A DNA stretch of 64,000 nucleotides from Pseudopyrenochaeta lycopersici (Eukaryota > Ascomycota > Dothideomycetes > Pleosporales > Pseudopyrenochaetaceae), in assembly GCA_003313425.1 (NCBI GenBank), contig NHZP01000088.1, forward strand, positions 1 to 64,000, read 5' to 3'. Numbering within the stretch: position 1 is the stretch's first letter; the number at the start of each line of letters is the position of its first letter. The position numbers and the translations under genes are program-made. Below are positions 41,333-53,037 of the stretch, in pieces. The notes beneath the pieces are model-generated. The model saw nothing but the letters and a program-made list of their open reading frames with translations. It did no database searches and had not been told where the DNA came from.

Positions 41333-44300
41333 CAGAGTTGCTAACAAGCCGGCCAGGCCGGCCAATGCTTTCGGCCTGGCCGGCCTGGTTTTACGCCAAC
41401 CAACGGCCTGGCCTGGCCGGCCTGAGTAGTAGAAAGAGCGTGGCCTGGCCGGCCTGGCCTGGGAAAAGCCTGAAAAGCCTGAATTGGTATTACTAATCTA
41501 ATTTCTTGAACCTTGATTGGCCCATTTCTTCATCTAACCATTCGTCTTCCTCTGGCCATTCCCAAAGCTTGTATAATTTATCGACAGCGTCGCCACTGAG
41601 GGAGGAGGCATTTAAGTTTTTGTTATCTAAGTAGATCAGCAATACGCCCATATTGAGGGTATTAACTTACCTGCAAAGCCTTTGCTGATCCAGCTCCTAA
41701 CGCACGTCAACGCAGCTGTAAGCTGGCCGGATAGCTTCCTCCGTTTTGGTTCTAACATATCTCCAACTTCTGAAAAGAGGCGCTCACAATCAGCAGAAGC
41801 AGCAGGAATTGAGAGTATATCAAGGGCCATCCGAGATAGATTCGGGTATTCTGTAGATAGAGAGAGCCAATAAGCAATCGGATCAATTGCGTGGGGGTGA
41901 TCTCTTGGAAGGTTATCCACTCTCTTCCACCGTATAAACTCATCTCCCACGTCGTCTCCTGGCGTCTTAACGGGCCCAGTATATTGATCGATATCGTCGT
42001 CAATCTCAGCGTCATACCTTACGCGTTTTGGCCGTGGCGGGGTCTCTGAACAGTTACCAGATTCACCCTTGTACGACTGCCAGAGAGCTTGAAACTGCGC
42101 GTTGTTATAGTTAAGCCAGTGAGGGGTATCCAGCCAAGAGTTTTCGCAATAGAATTTGTACTGGGGATGGAGGATTGTGGCCGTGTAATACGCTGGAGAG
42201 TCGTCGAGCTTGACGTAGTATTTGCGAAGCTTCTTCCAAGCAGCGCGAATGTTGTAAAGCTCATGATCTTCGGGAGCGTCCGCCTCGTTATAGTCAACAT
42301 CTTTTAAGAAGTCAAACTGGCTCTCGTACTTGCGGAGGAGATATTCAAAAGTTGGAATAACCTCGTAAAGAGCACCAAAACGCCCACATTTTCCTCGTCC
42401 TTCGAGTCTCTTTGAAGCAACCTTGAGTGGCTGTAATATCCGAATATAGTCTATAATAACATGCCAATCCTGGGCCGTCAAACCTTCGGTCCTCATCCAA
42501 TCAGGTACGTCAACCAGCGCGGCGTTTGGGTTGCGGGCGACCCGAGTAGCCATTTCCATCCGATACTGTCCAATATGGTATTGCATGTACGCGTCAAGGG
42601 GTTGTTGTAGCTCAACAGCGCGCTCAAAAGCGTCGTGATATGAATTCCAGCGGGTAGTGCTAGGTTTCTTGATTTCTTTGACTCGAAACTTTGGATCCGG
42701 TAGCTGCTCGTTGGCCTTGATCTGAAAATCGCGTAAGAGGTCGTGTTGCTGCGGAGTTGAGATGTACGCTATTACGTCTCGGAGCATGCCTAACGGCCCG
42801 TCTTTTCTCCACTCTTGCAGATATCTTGCCTCTAATTTGGCTTCTTCAGCGCTCTCCCTAGTATTTGCTTCAAGTGCTTTCTTATCAATGCCGAAGATTA
42901 CGGTTTGGCCAACAAGGTTAAGCGTGTGAGGGCCGCAGCGTAGTCTCCGGTGGGTACCGTTGAAGTAGTGGTGTTTTGCGAGGATGTCGACAGCAACGTT
43001 ATTGGAGCCAATATTGTCGAGTACGAAATAGCCAACCTGGCTAGACTCGATCCCGAACTTCTGGATTACGTCATTGACAACCTCACCAAGCCTCTCGCCC
43101 GTGTGAGCACCGGCTAGCTGTGGTAACGCAATGGGATATTCGTGTTTATTGCCATCGTCATCAAGATAGTGTATATGGACGCCAAGAAACGCTTTCTTGC
43201 CACCCTTTGCCGTCCAGCCGTCAAAGGTAAAGTGTATTAGTGAGCGCGCTGATGAGAGATGCCGGCGTACGGTAGAGAGGAGTAGATCGTATTGTGTTAT
43301 TACAAAATGCGTAACTGACTGGTGGTTCTTCCAAACCGCTGTTGCGGCTTCAGGGTTAGCAGCAGCAATCATCTCTTTAAACGCAGAAGTCTCGAATTCG
43401 CGTAACGGATGGTTATTTTGAAGGAGCCAGATGACGGCTTTCATCCGAAAAGACTGTACGTCAAAGTGGCCAATCTCATTGGCTATCTCCTGAGAGACCT
43501 CAAACCCGCCTTCAATAAGGCCCCGTAAGGTTTGTTGACTGGACTCCATCTGGACAGTAACTTTTCCGTCCTTACACAATCTATGGCCAGGTCTGTTCAT
43601 CCCTAGATGGCGTGCGGCAGCTGAAACAGATGATGTAACATCAAAGATATGATTATGAGTGGACTTCTTAAGATGGCAATGTCTACAGACGAAAAATGTC
43701 CGTTTTGGGTTCTTCAGCGAAGCCACACGGTATCCGTACTTGTAGATCCAGCTCGGTTGCCTCTTCTGCGTTCGGAGAGGCTTAATGTATTGCTTAATCG
43801 CTTCCCACTGAATCCCATCGTAATTATCCGTATATCGCTCATCATAAGAGGAGATATCGCTATCGTTAGGGGGGAGGGCTTCGGCGGCAGTTGCGGCAGC
43901 GGTCTCGGTTGGCGCGTCAAGGAGAGCGCTACGGAGCTCCTCCTCGAAGGTTTGAATATTTTCCTGAGTAGCCTGTGTATCACGGGTGCGCATTTTCGAT
44001 CGGACTTGACATGGCATGGTAGAGGTCTTTAACGGAGGAGTTAGGCTCGAGGAAAGTTCCAGTATTAAAGGGTTTAAGCCAATCACAATCTCCCAGGTAG
44101 CACTTGGAAAATTATGATTAGCTCGTGTTGCTTAAACCCTGTCGGTGAGCCTTGGCAAAATTTTGGCGGCTAGTTCATCCGATCTCAACTCAACTGAACT
44201 TTGATTTGTACGGCTTCATATACATACCTACCAGGCCGAAACCAGGCTACCAGGCCGCGACCTTCGGCCTGGCTTGGCCGGCCTGGTTTTCTGCGAGTCG

Positions 44301-44379
44301 CGGCCTGGCTTGGCCTGCTTGCTTAAAAGCAGGCCGAACAGGCCGGCCAACCAGGCCGGCCGGCTTGTTAGCAACTCTG
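41333..44379 (-). mobile_element. hAT element B nested in hAT A, perfect TSD
   Basis: 3047 bp with TIRs starting CAGAGTTGCTAACAAGCCGG and target duplication TTTATGGG at 41325-41332 and 44380-44387. About 130 bp inside each end is packed with GGCCGGCC/AGGCCTGG-type motifs, a striking GC-rich subterminal array. It carries an apparently intact transposase on the reverse strand. Confidence 0.95.
41493..44017 (-). CDS. hAT B transposase
   Basis: Exons on the reverse strand are 44017-41671 and 41626-41493, with a 44-nt phase-1 intron (GTAAGT...CTTAG), giving 826 residues ending FKKLD. I start at the ATG at 44017 (MPCQVRSKMRTR). An N-terminal BED-like zinc finger (FVCRHCHLKK...AARHLGMNRPGH) is followed by the hAT core: HFTFDGWTAKGGKKAFLG, GYFVLDNIGSNNVAVD, RRLRCGPHTLNLVG and STTRWNSYHDAF. 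The dimerisation segment is YPNLSRMALDILSIPAASADCERLFSEVGD. No disabling change is seen. A fragment of a close relative lies at 47017-47328. Confidence 0.92.
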
Positions 44380-46139
44380 TTTATGGGAGACAATCACGAA
44401 GCAAACGATACCTGCGTCGAGGCAGTCCTCCAAGAGCTTTTCCCATCGATGACAGCAAAACAGCGTAAAAGACGTCGACTACGATGCGCTGGCCATATTA
44501 TTAACCTCTGTGCGCACGCATTTTTGATGGGGAAGGATGCTGAAAAGATTGCTAGAGAAATGGACACAGCTCTGCGTGAAGGAGACTTGAAGAAAGTTGG
44601 TGATCTTTGGAGGAAGCGCGGAGCTCTTGGAAAGCTCCATAATCCTATCAAATATATCCGTTATTCGCCGGGGCGTCGTGACTTCTTTGAGGGTCTGTCT
44701 GGAGGTGAGGAGCTTGAGCAATTTGATGGATTGCAGGTGAGTTAGCTAAGCGAGATATATTAACAGTCAATTTGCTGACCGCCTACCATAAGTATTACGT
44801 AGGCGGTCAGAAAGGCTTGACACTACTCCTCTTATACTAGTAACTGTAACTAATTAATCTATTAAACAGCTTATTCAAGACAATGCCACACGCTGGGACT
44901 CCTTTTTTGACGCGATCCATAGAGCTCTTGTGGTTAAGGAGCGTATTCAGATGTTCTGCGCGCAGTGGGTGCCATCTAAGAACACTAAGTCAATTAATAA
45001 GGATGATATCCTTGAGCCACAGCATTGGAAGCAATTGGAGCACCTCCATGACCAGCTAGAGTCCTTTGACGAAGCTACGTCAATGGTTCAAGGCCATAAC
45101 ACAAATGTTGCAGATCATTTCCAGACGCTGGATTGGCTCCTACTCCAACTCGACCTAGCTAAGCAGAAGTTCAATCAGCTTTATATTGATGAGCAGACAC
45201 CCGAGTATAAGTGGCTTGCTGGAGCTGCGGACGTGTCATGGGCGAAGTGCAATAAATACTATAACATGGCAGATCAGACCGCGGCGTACTATACTGCAAT
45301 TATTACGAATCCGACGTTGAAGACGGCCTGGTTTCAGCAACGCTGGGGCGACCACCCGATTCGATCTACATGGTTAAAGAATAACGTTCTACCGGCTCTA
45401 AAAGAGGTGTGGCTCCAAGAATATAAAGGCAGGTCTTCCTCGCAGTCACCAATATCAACCCCTTATCACCAGCGCAGCCGCAGTCCAAGACGCTACACAT
45501 CTTGTAGGGAGCATAAGCGGCTCAAATTAAATCTAACCCCGGAACCAACTCCTTCAGCGCCTGATGAGCTTGAGGAGTATCTTGATACAAATCTATATAT
45601 CACTAACGAGGAGTACTTTGACCCTATTCAGTACTGGAACGACCGCTACTTTAGCCAGCCTGATCTCGCACAATTCGCTCTTGATGCTCTTGCTGTCCCT
45701 CCTATGTCTGATGAATGCGAACGGTTATTTAGCAGCGCTAAGATACTTATCACCCATCGCCGTTCCTGCCTTAAGACGGACATTATTGAGGCAAATGAGT
45801 GTCTTCGAGCTTGGTATGGGAAGCCAAGGAAATACACGTTTGAGGAGAAGGATATTGAATGGGAGGAATGTGAACAATGGGGTGATTATGGTGGACAAGA
45901 AGGTTTTGTTGGTAGTGAAGAGGATAGCGTTGAAGACAGCAATTCTGCCGGCAGTATTGTTGTAGATTAGTTGAGTTAAGCGCGAGAAACTCACTACCAA
46001 AATTGCTTACTAATCATTGTCTAGATTTCCTTATTAGGTAATGGACTGCACTGGCGCTCCTGGAGCTCCAATCTAGAATTTTAGGTTGGACTGGATTCAT
46101 GTGTCAAATCCAATCCAGTCCGATCCAAATCAAGCACTG

Positions 46140-46836
46140 GCACGACGACGCGCCTGAGGACCATCTCGCGATCAACCTTCGCGCTGCCTGGGCGAAGGCT
46201 AGCGATTACTACAATAAACTCGACCTCTCACCAGCGTACTACGCGGCAACGATACTCCATCCGCGCTATAAAACTTACTGCGACGTTGCCTGGGCTGACA
46301 AGCCTGAGTGGCTGGACGCTAATAACTGCGCGTTCCGCGCGCTTTGGGCTGAATACAACCGCTCACCACGCCTAGTGAGGCGGCCAAAGGTTGTTACCAA
46401 CGATATCGACGAGGCTATCGAAGCCCTCATCGATCCTGAGGCTAGCGCGGCTGCTGAGGACAGCGAGATGGATGAGTTTGATAGGTGGAAGAGGTGCGAG
46501 CCAAGGGTTGAGAAGGGTAGTGATGCCGCAAACTTCCCAATTAAATACTGGGTAAGCTTGCGCGATCGCTACCCTAATCTCTCTAAGATGGCTATCGACG
46601 TCATCTCTATCCCAGCGTCGAGCTGCGAGTGTGAGCGTATGTTCAGCGAGCTTGGCGACCTGCTTGTGCCCCGAAGGCGGAAGATCTCACCCCAGTTACT
46701 AGCTGCTATTCAGTGTATAAGGCGGTGGTATAAGGCTGGCTTTGGTCAAGGCAGCAGCGTTGCTACAGCAAGAATAACTGACACTGAGATAGACGCTATA
46801 TGCAAGTTGTGCTATTGGGGTCTGGAGGCCGAGTAA
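46140..46836 (+). pseudogene. C-terminal fragment of a third hAT transposase (C)
   Basis: A frame open to TAA at 46836 begins at the right TIR of hAT A. It encodes the last about 230 residues of a hAT transposase related to B: DAPEDHLAINLRAAWAKASDYY, then YYAATILHPRYK, and the dimerisation region YPNLSKMAIDVISIPASSCECERMFSELGDLL. The N-terminal two thirds, including the catalytic Asp residues, are absent. It is followed by a tract rich in CAAGCC motifs that looks like its right subterminal zone. It is a truncated relic with no independent start. Confidence 0.85.
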
Positions 46837-47015
46837 TTAGTATAGCCGAGCGATCTCTACAACAATAAACAATCAAGCCATTGATCAAGCTTCAAGCCAA
46901 GCCAGCTTCATCTAGGCAATCAAGTCAAACAAGTCAAGCCAAACGATTCCAAATCAAGCCTCAAGCCAAGCCGACAACGAGGGCTTGACCGGCTTGATTG
47001 TTGACATCTCTGCCT
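46837..47015 (+). repeat. Subterminal CAAGCC-rich tract of hAT C
   Basis: About 180 bp with many copies of TCAAGCC/AAGCCAAGCC and GGCTTGA in inverted orientation near the end. It resembles the subterminal binding-site clusters of the other hATs in this window but with a different motif. Confidence 0.55.
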
Positions 47016-47016
47016 T

Positions 47017-47328
47017 ACGGGGCCTTATTGAAGGGGGGTTTGAGGTCTCTCAGGAGATAGCTAATGAGATTGGCCACTTTGACGTACAGTCTTTTCGGAT
47101 GAAAGCCGTCATCTGGCTCCTTCAAAATAACCATCCGTTACGCGAATTCGAGACTTCTACGTTTAAAGAGATGATTACTACTGCTAACCCTAAAGCCGCA
47201 GCAGCGATTTGGAAGAACCGCCAGTCAGTTACGCATTTTGTAATAACACAATACGATCTACTCCTCTCTACCGTACGCCGGCATCTCTCACGTGCGCGCT
47301 CACTAATACACTTTACCTTTGACCGCCC
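47017..47328 (+). pseudogene. Internal fragment of a hAT B-family transposase
   Basis: About 104 codons from LRGLIEGGFEVSQEIANEIG to ARSLIHFTFD. It is collinear with the reverse strand of about 43217-43526 in hAT B, with about ten amino-acid differences (for example KEMITTANPKAA against KEMIAAANPEAA). It is joined directly to the hAT C end on its left and to unrelated sequence on its right. Confidence 0.8.
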
Positions 47329-47504
47329 TGAGCGCGATAGGAGACGGGCCTGATCATTAATGGTTTCAGATCAGTCATGTGATGTTGTCCTAGGCGTTCA
47401 GACGTCGATGAAATTGGCAGCGACGAAGGTCGGGTGCAAGGCCGCTTTGAACTCAGACCAGTATAGATAACGAGAGAAAATCCTTTCCTGATTCAAGTAG
47501 TGAC

Positions 47505-47670
47505 TGTAACAGGCTAAAGCCTAGTTGTAATGTTCCTCGATGGAACCTTCGGAGTCCTAGAAACTTCTAGAAGTTTCTCGATCATAGAGCCACGAGGAGT
47601 TAGGCAGATATAAATGCTGCCTTACTCCTGAGATAGCTTTCTTTCCTCATTGAATACAATCCTGTTATCA
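47505..47670 (+). repeat. Possible solo LTR
   Basis: A 166-bp segment begins TGTAACAGG and ends CCTGTTATCA. It has near-complementary ends, a TATAAAT box near 47612 and an AATACAA near its end, consistent with a small LTR. No 5-bp duplication is visible (GTGAC against GGCAT) and no internal retroelement sequence adjoins. This is tentative. Confidence 0.4.
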
Positions 47671-48007
47671 GGCATCGGCAACCTTTGCGCAGCCCCTTAC
47701 AGTGACCGAGACTATTATTCTTACATGCGAAATCAGCAAAGAATACGGGACCCATAAAGATTCGTATTGCATTGCCTTGTACAAAGCTACTTGAATGGTG
47801 GAATGTCCATAGTGATTTTTGAAAAAGTTGGTGAATGACCGGAGGTGCCGAGCAATCACCAAATTTCATATTTGTTATGCTAGGTAGGTATTGTAGTATA
47901 TGTCCGGGTTTCTTTCCAACAATGATGGTAATATCTATGCCCCCCCAATTGCTCGCGTTAAATGGCCCTTGGCTTTGATACAAACTTCCTTCGCATGCCT
48001 TGTGTGC
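47671..48007. other. Intergenic, downstream of the hydrolase gene
   Basis: Nothing recognisable; 3' flank of the reverse-strand hydrolase gene. Confidence 0.5.
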
Positions 48008-49238
48008 TTAGAAACCTAAGCCTTTTGCCCATGAAATGGTAGCATTGAATGACTTCTGGGCGTTGAGATGGGCGTTTATATTATGTCCCGCCTCATCAAC
48101 TAATACATGGCTCTGAGACGTTTTATTGGCATTAGGGTATATCGATTCAACACCAGACGCTGGCGGATAGCCTATGGCGTAGCAATTGCCTCCGCAAGCA
48201 GGTTGGTCGTAGACTCCACACACAAATTGCAAGTGGCCCTTGAAATTTACAGCAGGGTTGAATGGTGCTGGTACAAGAAGCTCACCAAGCGCCATTGTTT
48301 GTCTGAGCCTATAGGAGATGTCGAGTACTATTTCGATTAACACGCGCGTTTAACAGGGAGTATTTCTTTCAATACTTACATTTAGGGTCAAAGTACGGAT
48401 ATTTGAAGAAAGGGTAATGAATGCCTTGCTTTGACGACTGAGTGAAATAGCCTCCACCCAACTTCCTGAAATTCACCAAGGAATCTTGGTTTGCAATTAC
48501 GGAACCAAAAGACAAGATGGTGCCAGAAATCCAATTTTGGTTGAAAGGCATTCCTGTCAAAGAGATAGCGTCTAGGTCGTCTGGGTACGCCACGGTCCAT
48601 GAAACTATGATGAATGATCCAAAAGAGTGACCAACTCCCACCACGTTCTGGAAACGATAGCCGCCAATTTCGCCATTCCTGAGTCTCTGAACAATTGAGT
48701 GCGCAATCTCAGTGTGCGCTGCTATCTGAACTTCTTGAAGCGCATGCGGATGGTCTGAATCACCAGTGCCAAGGCGGTCATAAGTGAGTGTTGCGTAGCC
48801 ACCCGCTGCAGCAGCGTCAACGTAGCTGTAGTTAGGCTTGAGATCCCAGTAGTTGTTGTCGCAAGTAACTCCATGTACTAGAATATGGACACTTTTGATT
48901 GTACTAACAGGTCGGTCGGCTGGAGAGCAGAGCTTTGCCCATATTGAATATGTTTTCGTTTCGGTTCTCGTTCCGTTCAGTAAAGTGGGAAGAACCGTTC
49001 CGCTGTCGGCCGCAAATGCAACGTTCAAAGCGTCGGTCAACTCTAATTGTGTGGTAGGCTCCGGCAATAGAATGTTGACGAAGTTGGCCGTGATAGTAGT
49101 GGGCAAGCTTCCTGAGACACAGATAGCATTGCCGCCATTAGACCGACTGATTTTAGGGTTTTGGAACCCGTAGGTGTTTATTTCTGAAGTTTTGACCACT
49201 GCACATAGGATAGAAGAAATCAAAAGTAGGCGTAACAT
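48008..49238 (-). CDS. Secreted alpha/beta-hydrolase
   Basis: Exons on the reverse strand are 49238-48380 and 48327-48008, with a 52-nt phase-1 intron (GTAAGT...AATAG), giving 392 residues. The start MLRLLLISSILCAVVKTS is a signal peptide. VHILVHGVTCDNNYWDL is the oxyanion-hole strand. The nucleophile elbow GVGHSFGSF places Ser near 205. LTYDRLGTGDSDHP is typical of the Abhydrolase_6 fold. The C-terminal DEAGHNINAH offers the catalytic His, and FVCGVYDQPAC may hold the acid. Extra Cys residues and N-glycosylation sequons fit secretion. Substrate is unknown; an ester or lipid is likely from the fold. It heads the small host-gene group at 48-53 kb and is separated by about 770 bp from a divergently transcribed reductase. 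Confidence 0.88.
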
Positions 49239-50005
49239 GATGAGAGTACCACAGTTGGATCCTTCGGTCGAGGATAAGGATAGAGAAGAGCATATTGTGT
49301 TCTTGTCGTTGGGGCACTGTCTTTTAGTATCTCAGATATTACGGTGAAAAGGAAGCATAGGCGGAGGAAAGATGGCCCGAAGCAAGTTAGACTGAGAGAG
49401 AACCCGAGCTGCTGACAAATTGTTGAAGGTTGTGAAGTCGCTGTTCATAACAAGGATTCTGGTGGCCATCTCTCGAACACGTCCGTGAGATGGAGGATAT
49501 CCTTACTAGTCCTCCACAAGTATTTATTGAACAAGGAAGGCCCCCTGAATAGAGCTCAATCTCGGAGGCACATCTACGGCCTTCGAGATTCCTCCCGTCA
49601 CTGACATATGACCTGCCGATCCGATTGGACAGTTCGCTGATCATGACCGATGATTGGGTGAATGTTTGCAATCGGGCCGGCCAAACGCTCGGCCTTCAAA
49701 TAGCTCCGCCATGCAGACCGTACACAACATAATCATAGGTAGACGGAAGGCGGATTACCCCAACCACCGAAACAGTAGCAACAACTTTGCTTAGAAATAT
49801 TGACTACTTGGTAATCTGCTCACCATGGCCGGGTCATTTCGTCCGCGCTGCCTTCACTACCCACGAAGAATGGAGATAAATAGCCATGAATGCCATCACG
49901 TGGATGTATGTAAAGTTGTTAACACAGCCTACTTCCTTCCAAATATACTGCTTGTGATTCTCTGATCCTTGACCTCACGATTTGAGTAAATCCCATTTCT
50001 TCAAC
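49239..50005. other. Bidirectional upstream region of hydrolase and reductase genes
   Basis: 767 bp between two divergent start codons. No gene is seen; it probably holds both promoters. Confidence 0.55.
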
Positions 50006-51047
50006 ATGTCTATCATTGCTGTAGCTGGAGGGACCGGCACCCTAGGCCGAGCTATCGTGGATGAGCTGGTTGGCTCAAAAGCCTTTCAGGTGCTCGTACT
50101 TGCTCGAGAAGTGAGTCATATTCGCCGCAATTTATTCATTTTACTCATGGGCCGTTGTAGACAAATGATGCTAAAGAAAAGGAAATGGGGGCAAAGATGC
50201 TCGCTGTAGATTACAACGATGTGAACTCCATCTCAAAGGTTCTAGAGGAGAACCACGTAGATACCGTCATATCCACACTCAGCTTAACTGCTGGCATCAA
50301 CCCGGAATTGGCGCTCATCAAAGCCACCGAGGCATCCAGCATCACCACCCGATTCATTCCGAGCGCCTGGGGAATTCGCCATACTCCCGAGTAAGTATCC
50401 AACACCTCATCTAATATCATCAATGCGCTGAGTCCCTTCGAACTAGGGTGATTGCAAAGCTTCCCCTTGGAAAGCAGAAGGCAGACGTTCTGCATTATCT
50501 CGAGCAGACCTCGCTGGAGTACACTGCGGTCATGAATGGCTACTTCCTGGACTATTTCGTTTCGCCCCATGTTAAGACATACATGTCCAACATGGCACCT
50601 GTGATTGACATGGCCAACAACACAGCTGCGATACCAGCATCAGGCAATGTACCCGTCGTTTTTACGTACAGCTTCGACATTGGCCGATTCGTCGTAAAGC
50701 TTCTGAAAGCACCCAAGTGGGACAAAGAATCATTTATCGTTGGCGATAGAGTGACTTGGAACGAATTCTTGAAGATTGCGGAGGAAGCCAAGGGTGTCAA
50801 GTTCAATGTTACATATGACGCTCTGGATGCTTTGAAGAGTGGTCAGGTCACCGAACTTCCAAGTCACCAGGCTATGTATGCATTCTTCCCGAAAGAAAAG
50901 CTTCTTGGAATCATGGCCTCATTTGGTGTATTATTTGCCGAAGGAGATTTCGATTTCAAGTCTGCTCATTCGCTGAATGATGCCTACCCAGATATCAAGC
51001 CTCGTACGGTCAAGGAGCTTATCAATCAGGCATGGAAACCCAGCTAG
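50006..51047 (+). CDS. NmrA-like/isoflavone-reductase-type NAD(P)-binding protein
   Basis: Exons 50006-50110, 50161-50390 and 50447-51047 give 311 residues. The introns are 50 nt (GTGAGT...TTGTAG, phase 0) and 56 nt (GTAAGT...ACTAG, phase 2). The N-terminus SIIAVAGGTGTLGRAIVDEL is a Rossmann beta-alpha-beta with GxxGxxG. RFIPSAWGIRHTPE and YTAVMNGYFLDYF are characteristic of the NmrA/PCBER/isoflavone-reductase atypical SDR family. FIVGDRVTWNEFLKIAEE fits its C-terminal substrate domain. Members bind NAD(P) and act either as reductases of small phenolics or as redox sensors; the sequence does not decide between these. It is cytosolic, with no signal peptide. It is divergent from the secreted hydrolase and convergent with the dehydrogenase downstream. 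Confidence 0.9.
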
Positions 51048-51928
51048 AACTTTTGCATTGTACAACGGCCAAAGTAGTTAGCAAATATATTTTGGAGACT
51101 GCGACAGGGATAGATACATCAGGCTTTTGCATCACGCGATAACCAAATGATAGCAATACTCATGGCGAATACTCAAATACCTCACTGGTGTTTCTTATAG
51201 AGGAGTGTCTGCAGTGGATCAAAGAAAAATGTGGTGAAGTAAGCGAGGATAAGCATTCAGCGCGACCGAATATTACCCAATTATGGATTATACGAGCGCA
51301 AAAGGGAATTCTTTTGTGGCCGGGTAATCAGGTAGCCTGCCTGATTTTCAACGCTGATAAATAAAGTCGATGAGTTGCAGGACCGAGCCTTTTGTCCTTG
51401 AAGATTGGTCGGATTCCCGTTTCTTGAGTAGACAGCCAGGACTTTTACCCCGTAAAATACTATGTCAAATTCTATCTTTCAGTATTCACCATACCAATAT
51501 TAGAAAACCAGCCCGCAGAGGTATAAGTATATATACAAAAATGCGAGCTTCCCTTTTTCAGACCGTTATAGACATATTTAGTGGTAGAAACTCACACAAC
51601 AACTAAAAATACATAATGCATAATATGTATATGTATAGTTATGTGTTTCATTAGCTACAAATATATGAACATGGATATATATAAGCGAAATGATAACAGC
51701 TTTTATTTGACCGTAAAAAAGTTGTTTAGCTTTTACGAAAAGCTTCATAGAAACTTCAGAATAATCCTTACAGGGTAAAGAGATTGTTTGTTTCCTGAGT
51801 GAACAACTATTTGGATCAGGGGACCAAGTTGAGGAGCATGAAAGGACTAGCTGTTATTGAAATCTAGTCGTGTATACATGAGAGATGGCTACTCCTCAAA
51901 TTGTATGGGAAAAAATCAGCCTGTATGT
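51048..51928. other. Intergenic between convergent genes
   Basis: 881 bp. Bases 51590-51760 are AT-rich with ATATAT stretches. No gene is recognised; both flanking genes end here. Confidence 0.5.
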
Positions 51929-53037
51929 TCAGAATTGAATGACAACCTTCCCATAGTTCCTCTGCTCCCACTGGTACTGATAGGCAGACGGTACTTCCTC
52001 GAACTTGAACACTTTCTTGTCTATGATGGGGTGTATGTTGTTGGCATCGATGGCACGGTTCATAGCTTCGAATTGCTGCTTAGAGCCCACCGCAACGCCT
52101 CGGGCAATGCAAAGACTGTATAATGCGTCCATCATGGTTGGTTGATCGTCCGATACACCAGCTAGGAAGCCAACGATACCGATTACACCCTCTTTTTTAA
52201 TGGCTTTGAGTGATTCCCTCAGGGTTGCAGGTCCTCCTACTTCCACGATGTGATCGACACCGACATTTCCGGGTGTGAGGGATTTGGCAACTTCACCCCA
52301 GTTTGGCGTGGTCTTGTAATTGATAACATGCTGGACGCCGAGCTCTTGGAGCTTTTTTGCCTTATCCTCTGAACTGGTCGTCGCAATCACTATTGCGCCC
52401 GCCGCGAGGGCGAATTGTATTGCCGAGAGCGAGACACCTCCGGTTCCTTGTGTGAGTACAATATCACCCGGACCGACTGCTCTAGACTCAAGTCCGAAGA
52501 GACAGTTCCAGGCTGTCAATGGGGCGCAAGACAAGGTGGACGCCTCTACAGCCGAGAGTTTTGTTGGAGCGTGAACTAGGCCATATTCGGGGAAGGGAGC
52601 ATATCGTCGTAGCGTGCCGTCAACAGTGCCCCCTAAGCCTGTCATGATCGCCTCTGTTGTGATGGGCCCAGCTTGATGTAACTGATTAATCAGCGTACAA
52701 ACTTTGTCGCCTTTCTTGAACTGCGTAACCTTTTTACCAACAGCCTCTACAATACCTGCCGCATCAGAGGCCGGAACTTTTGGCAGAGATATCGGGAATG
52801 GATACAGTCCCTGTGAGGATCAGAAAACTGTAAATTCGCCGTAAACATTGTACGTAGATATACCTTTGTAATAAGGAGGTCACGATAGTTTAGCGAGACC
52901 GCTTCAATTTGCACAAGACACTCGTTATCCCCCAATGTCTGGATTGGGACATTTGCCTTGAGCTTAAGAACATCCTCAAACGGGCTTTGGCCCATGCTCT
53001 CGATGTACCAGGTATCAGATTTTGCTGGAGTCGACAT
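51929..53037 (-). CDS. Quinone-oxidoreductase/zinc-type alcohol dehydrogenase-like protein
   Basis: Exons on the reverse strand are 53037-52864 and 52810-51929 (53-nt phase-0 intron GTATAT...CACAG), giving 351 residues. The N-terminal GroES-like domain includes ECLVQIEAVSLNYRDLLITK and VPASDAAGIVEAVGKKVTQF. The Rossmann domain shows VLTQGTGGVSLSAIQFALAAGA and IVIATTSSEDKAKKLQELG. FEEVPSAYQYQ is a typical MDR C-terminal motif. The GHE catalytic-zinc motif and the four-Cys structural zinc lobe are absent, as in the zinc-free quinone-oxidoreductase branch of medium-chain dehydrogenases. It should reduce an activated alkene, quinone or carbonyl with NAD(P)H; the substrate is unknown. The frame is intact with normal length. 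Confidence 0.92.

Larger units (their letters stand above)
40452..45970 (+). pseudogene. hAT A transposase, split by nested hAT B but otherwise intact
   Basis: Coding parts are 40452-41332, 44388-44736 and 44870-45970. The first gap is the hAT B insertion (plus its TSD); the second is a 133-nt phase-0 intron (GTGAGT...AACAG) that contains a perfect 12-bp-stem hairpin. Without hAT B the frame is continuous for 776 residues. Motifs: BED-like finger (YCYLCEKKRC...CLDHLKHSH), SISFDAWTSPSCVAILG, FFMG|DNHEANDT (split exactly by the insertion), RRLRCAGHIINLC, NATRWDSFFDAI and the dimerisation segment LAQFALDALAVPPMSDECERLFS. The insertion separates the core just before the catalytic DN motif, so the gene is inactive unless hAT B excises precisely. 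Confidence 0.88.
40091..46139 (+). mobile_element. hAT element A, interrupted by hAT B
   Basis: Terminal inverted repeats of 25 bp beginning CAGTGCTTGATTTGGATCGG at 40091-40115 and complement at 46115-46139, perfect by eye. Both subterminal zones carry GGATTGGA-like motifs and a GCTCCTGGAGCTCCAAT string. Subtracting hAT B leaves about 3 kb. No matching 8-bp duplication flanks it (TTGCTGAA on the left, GCACGACG on the right). The right flank is a different hAT fragment. Confidence 0.88.
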
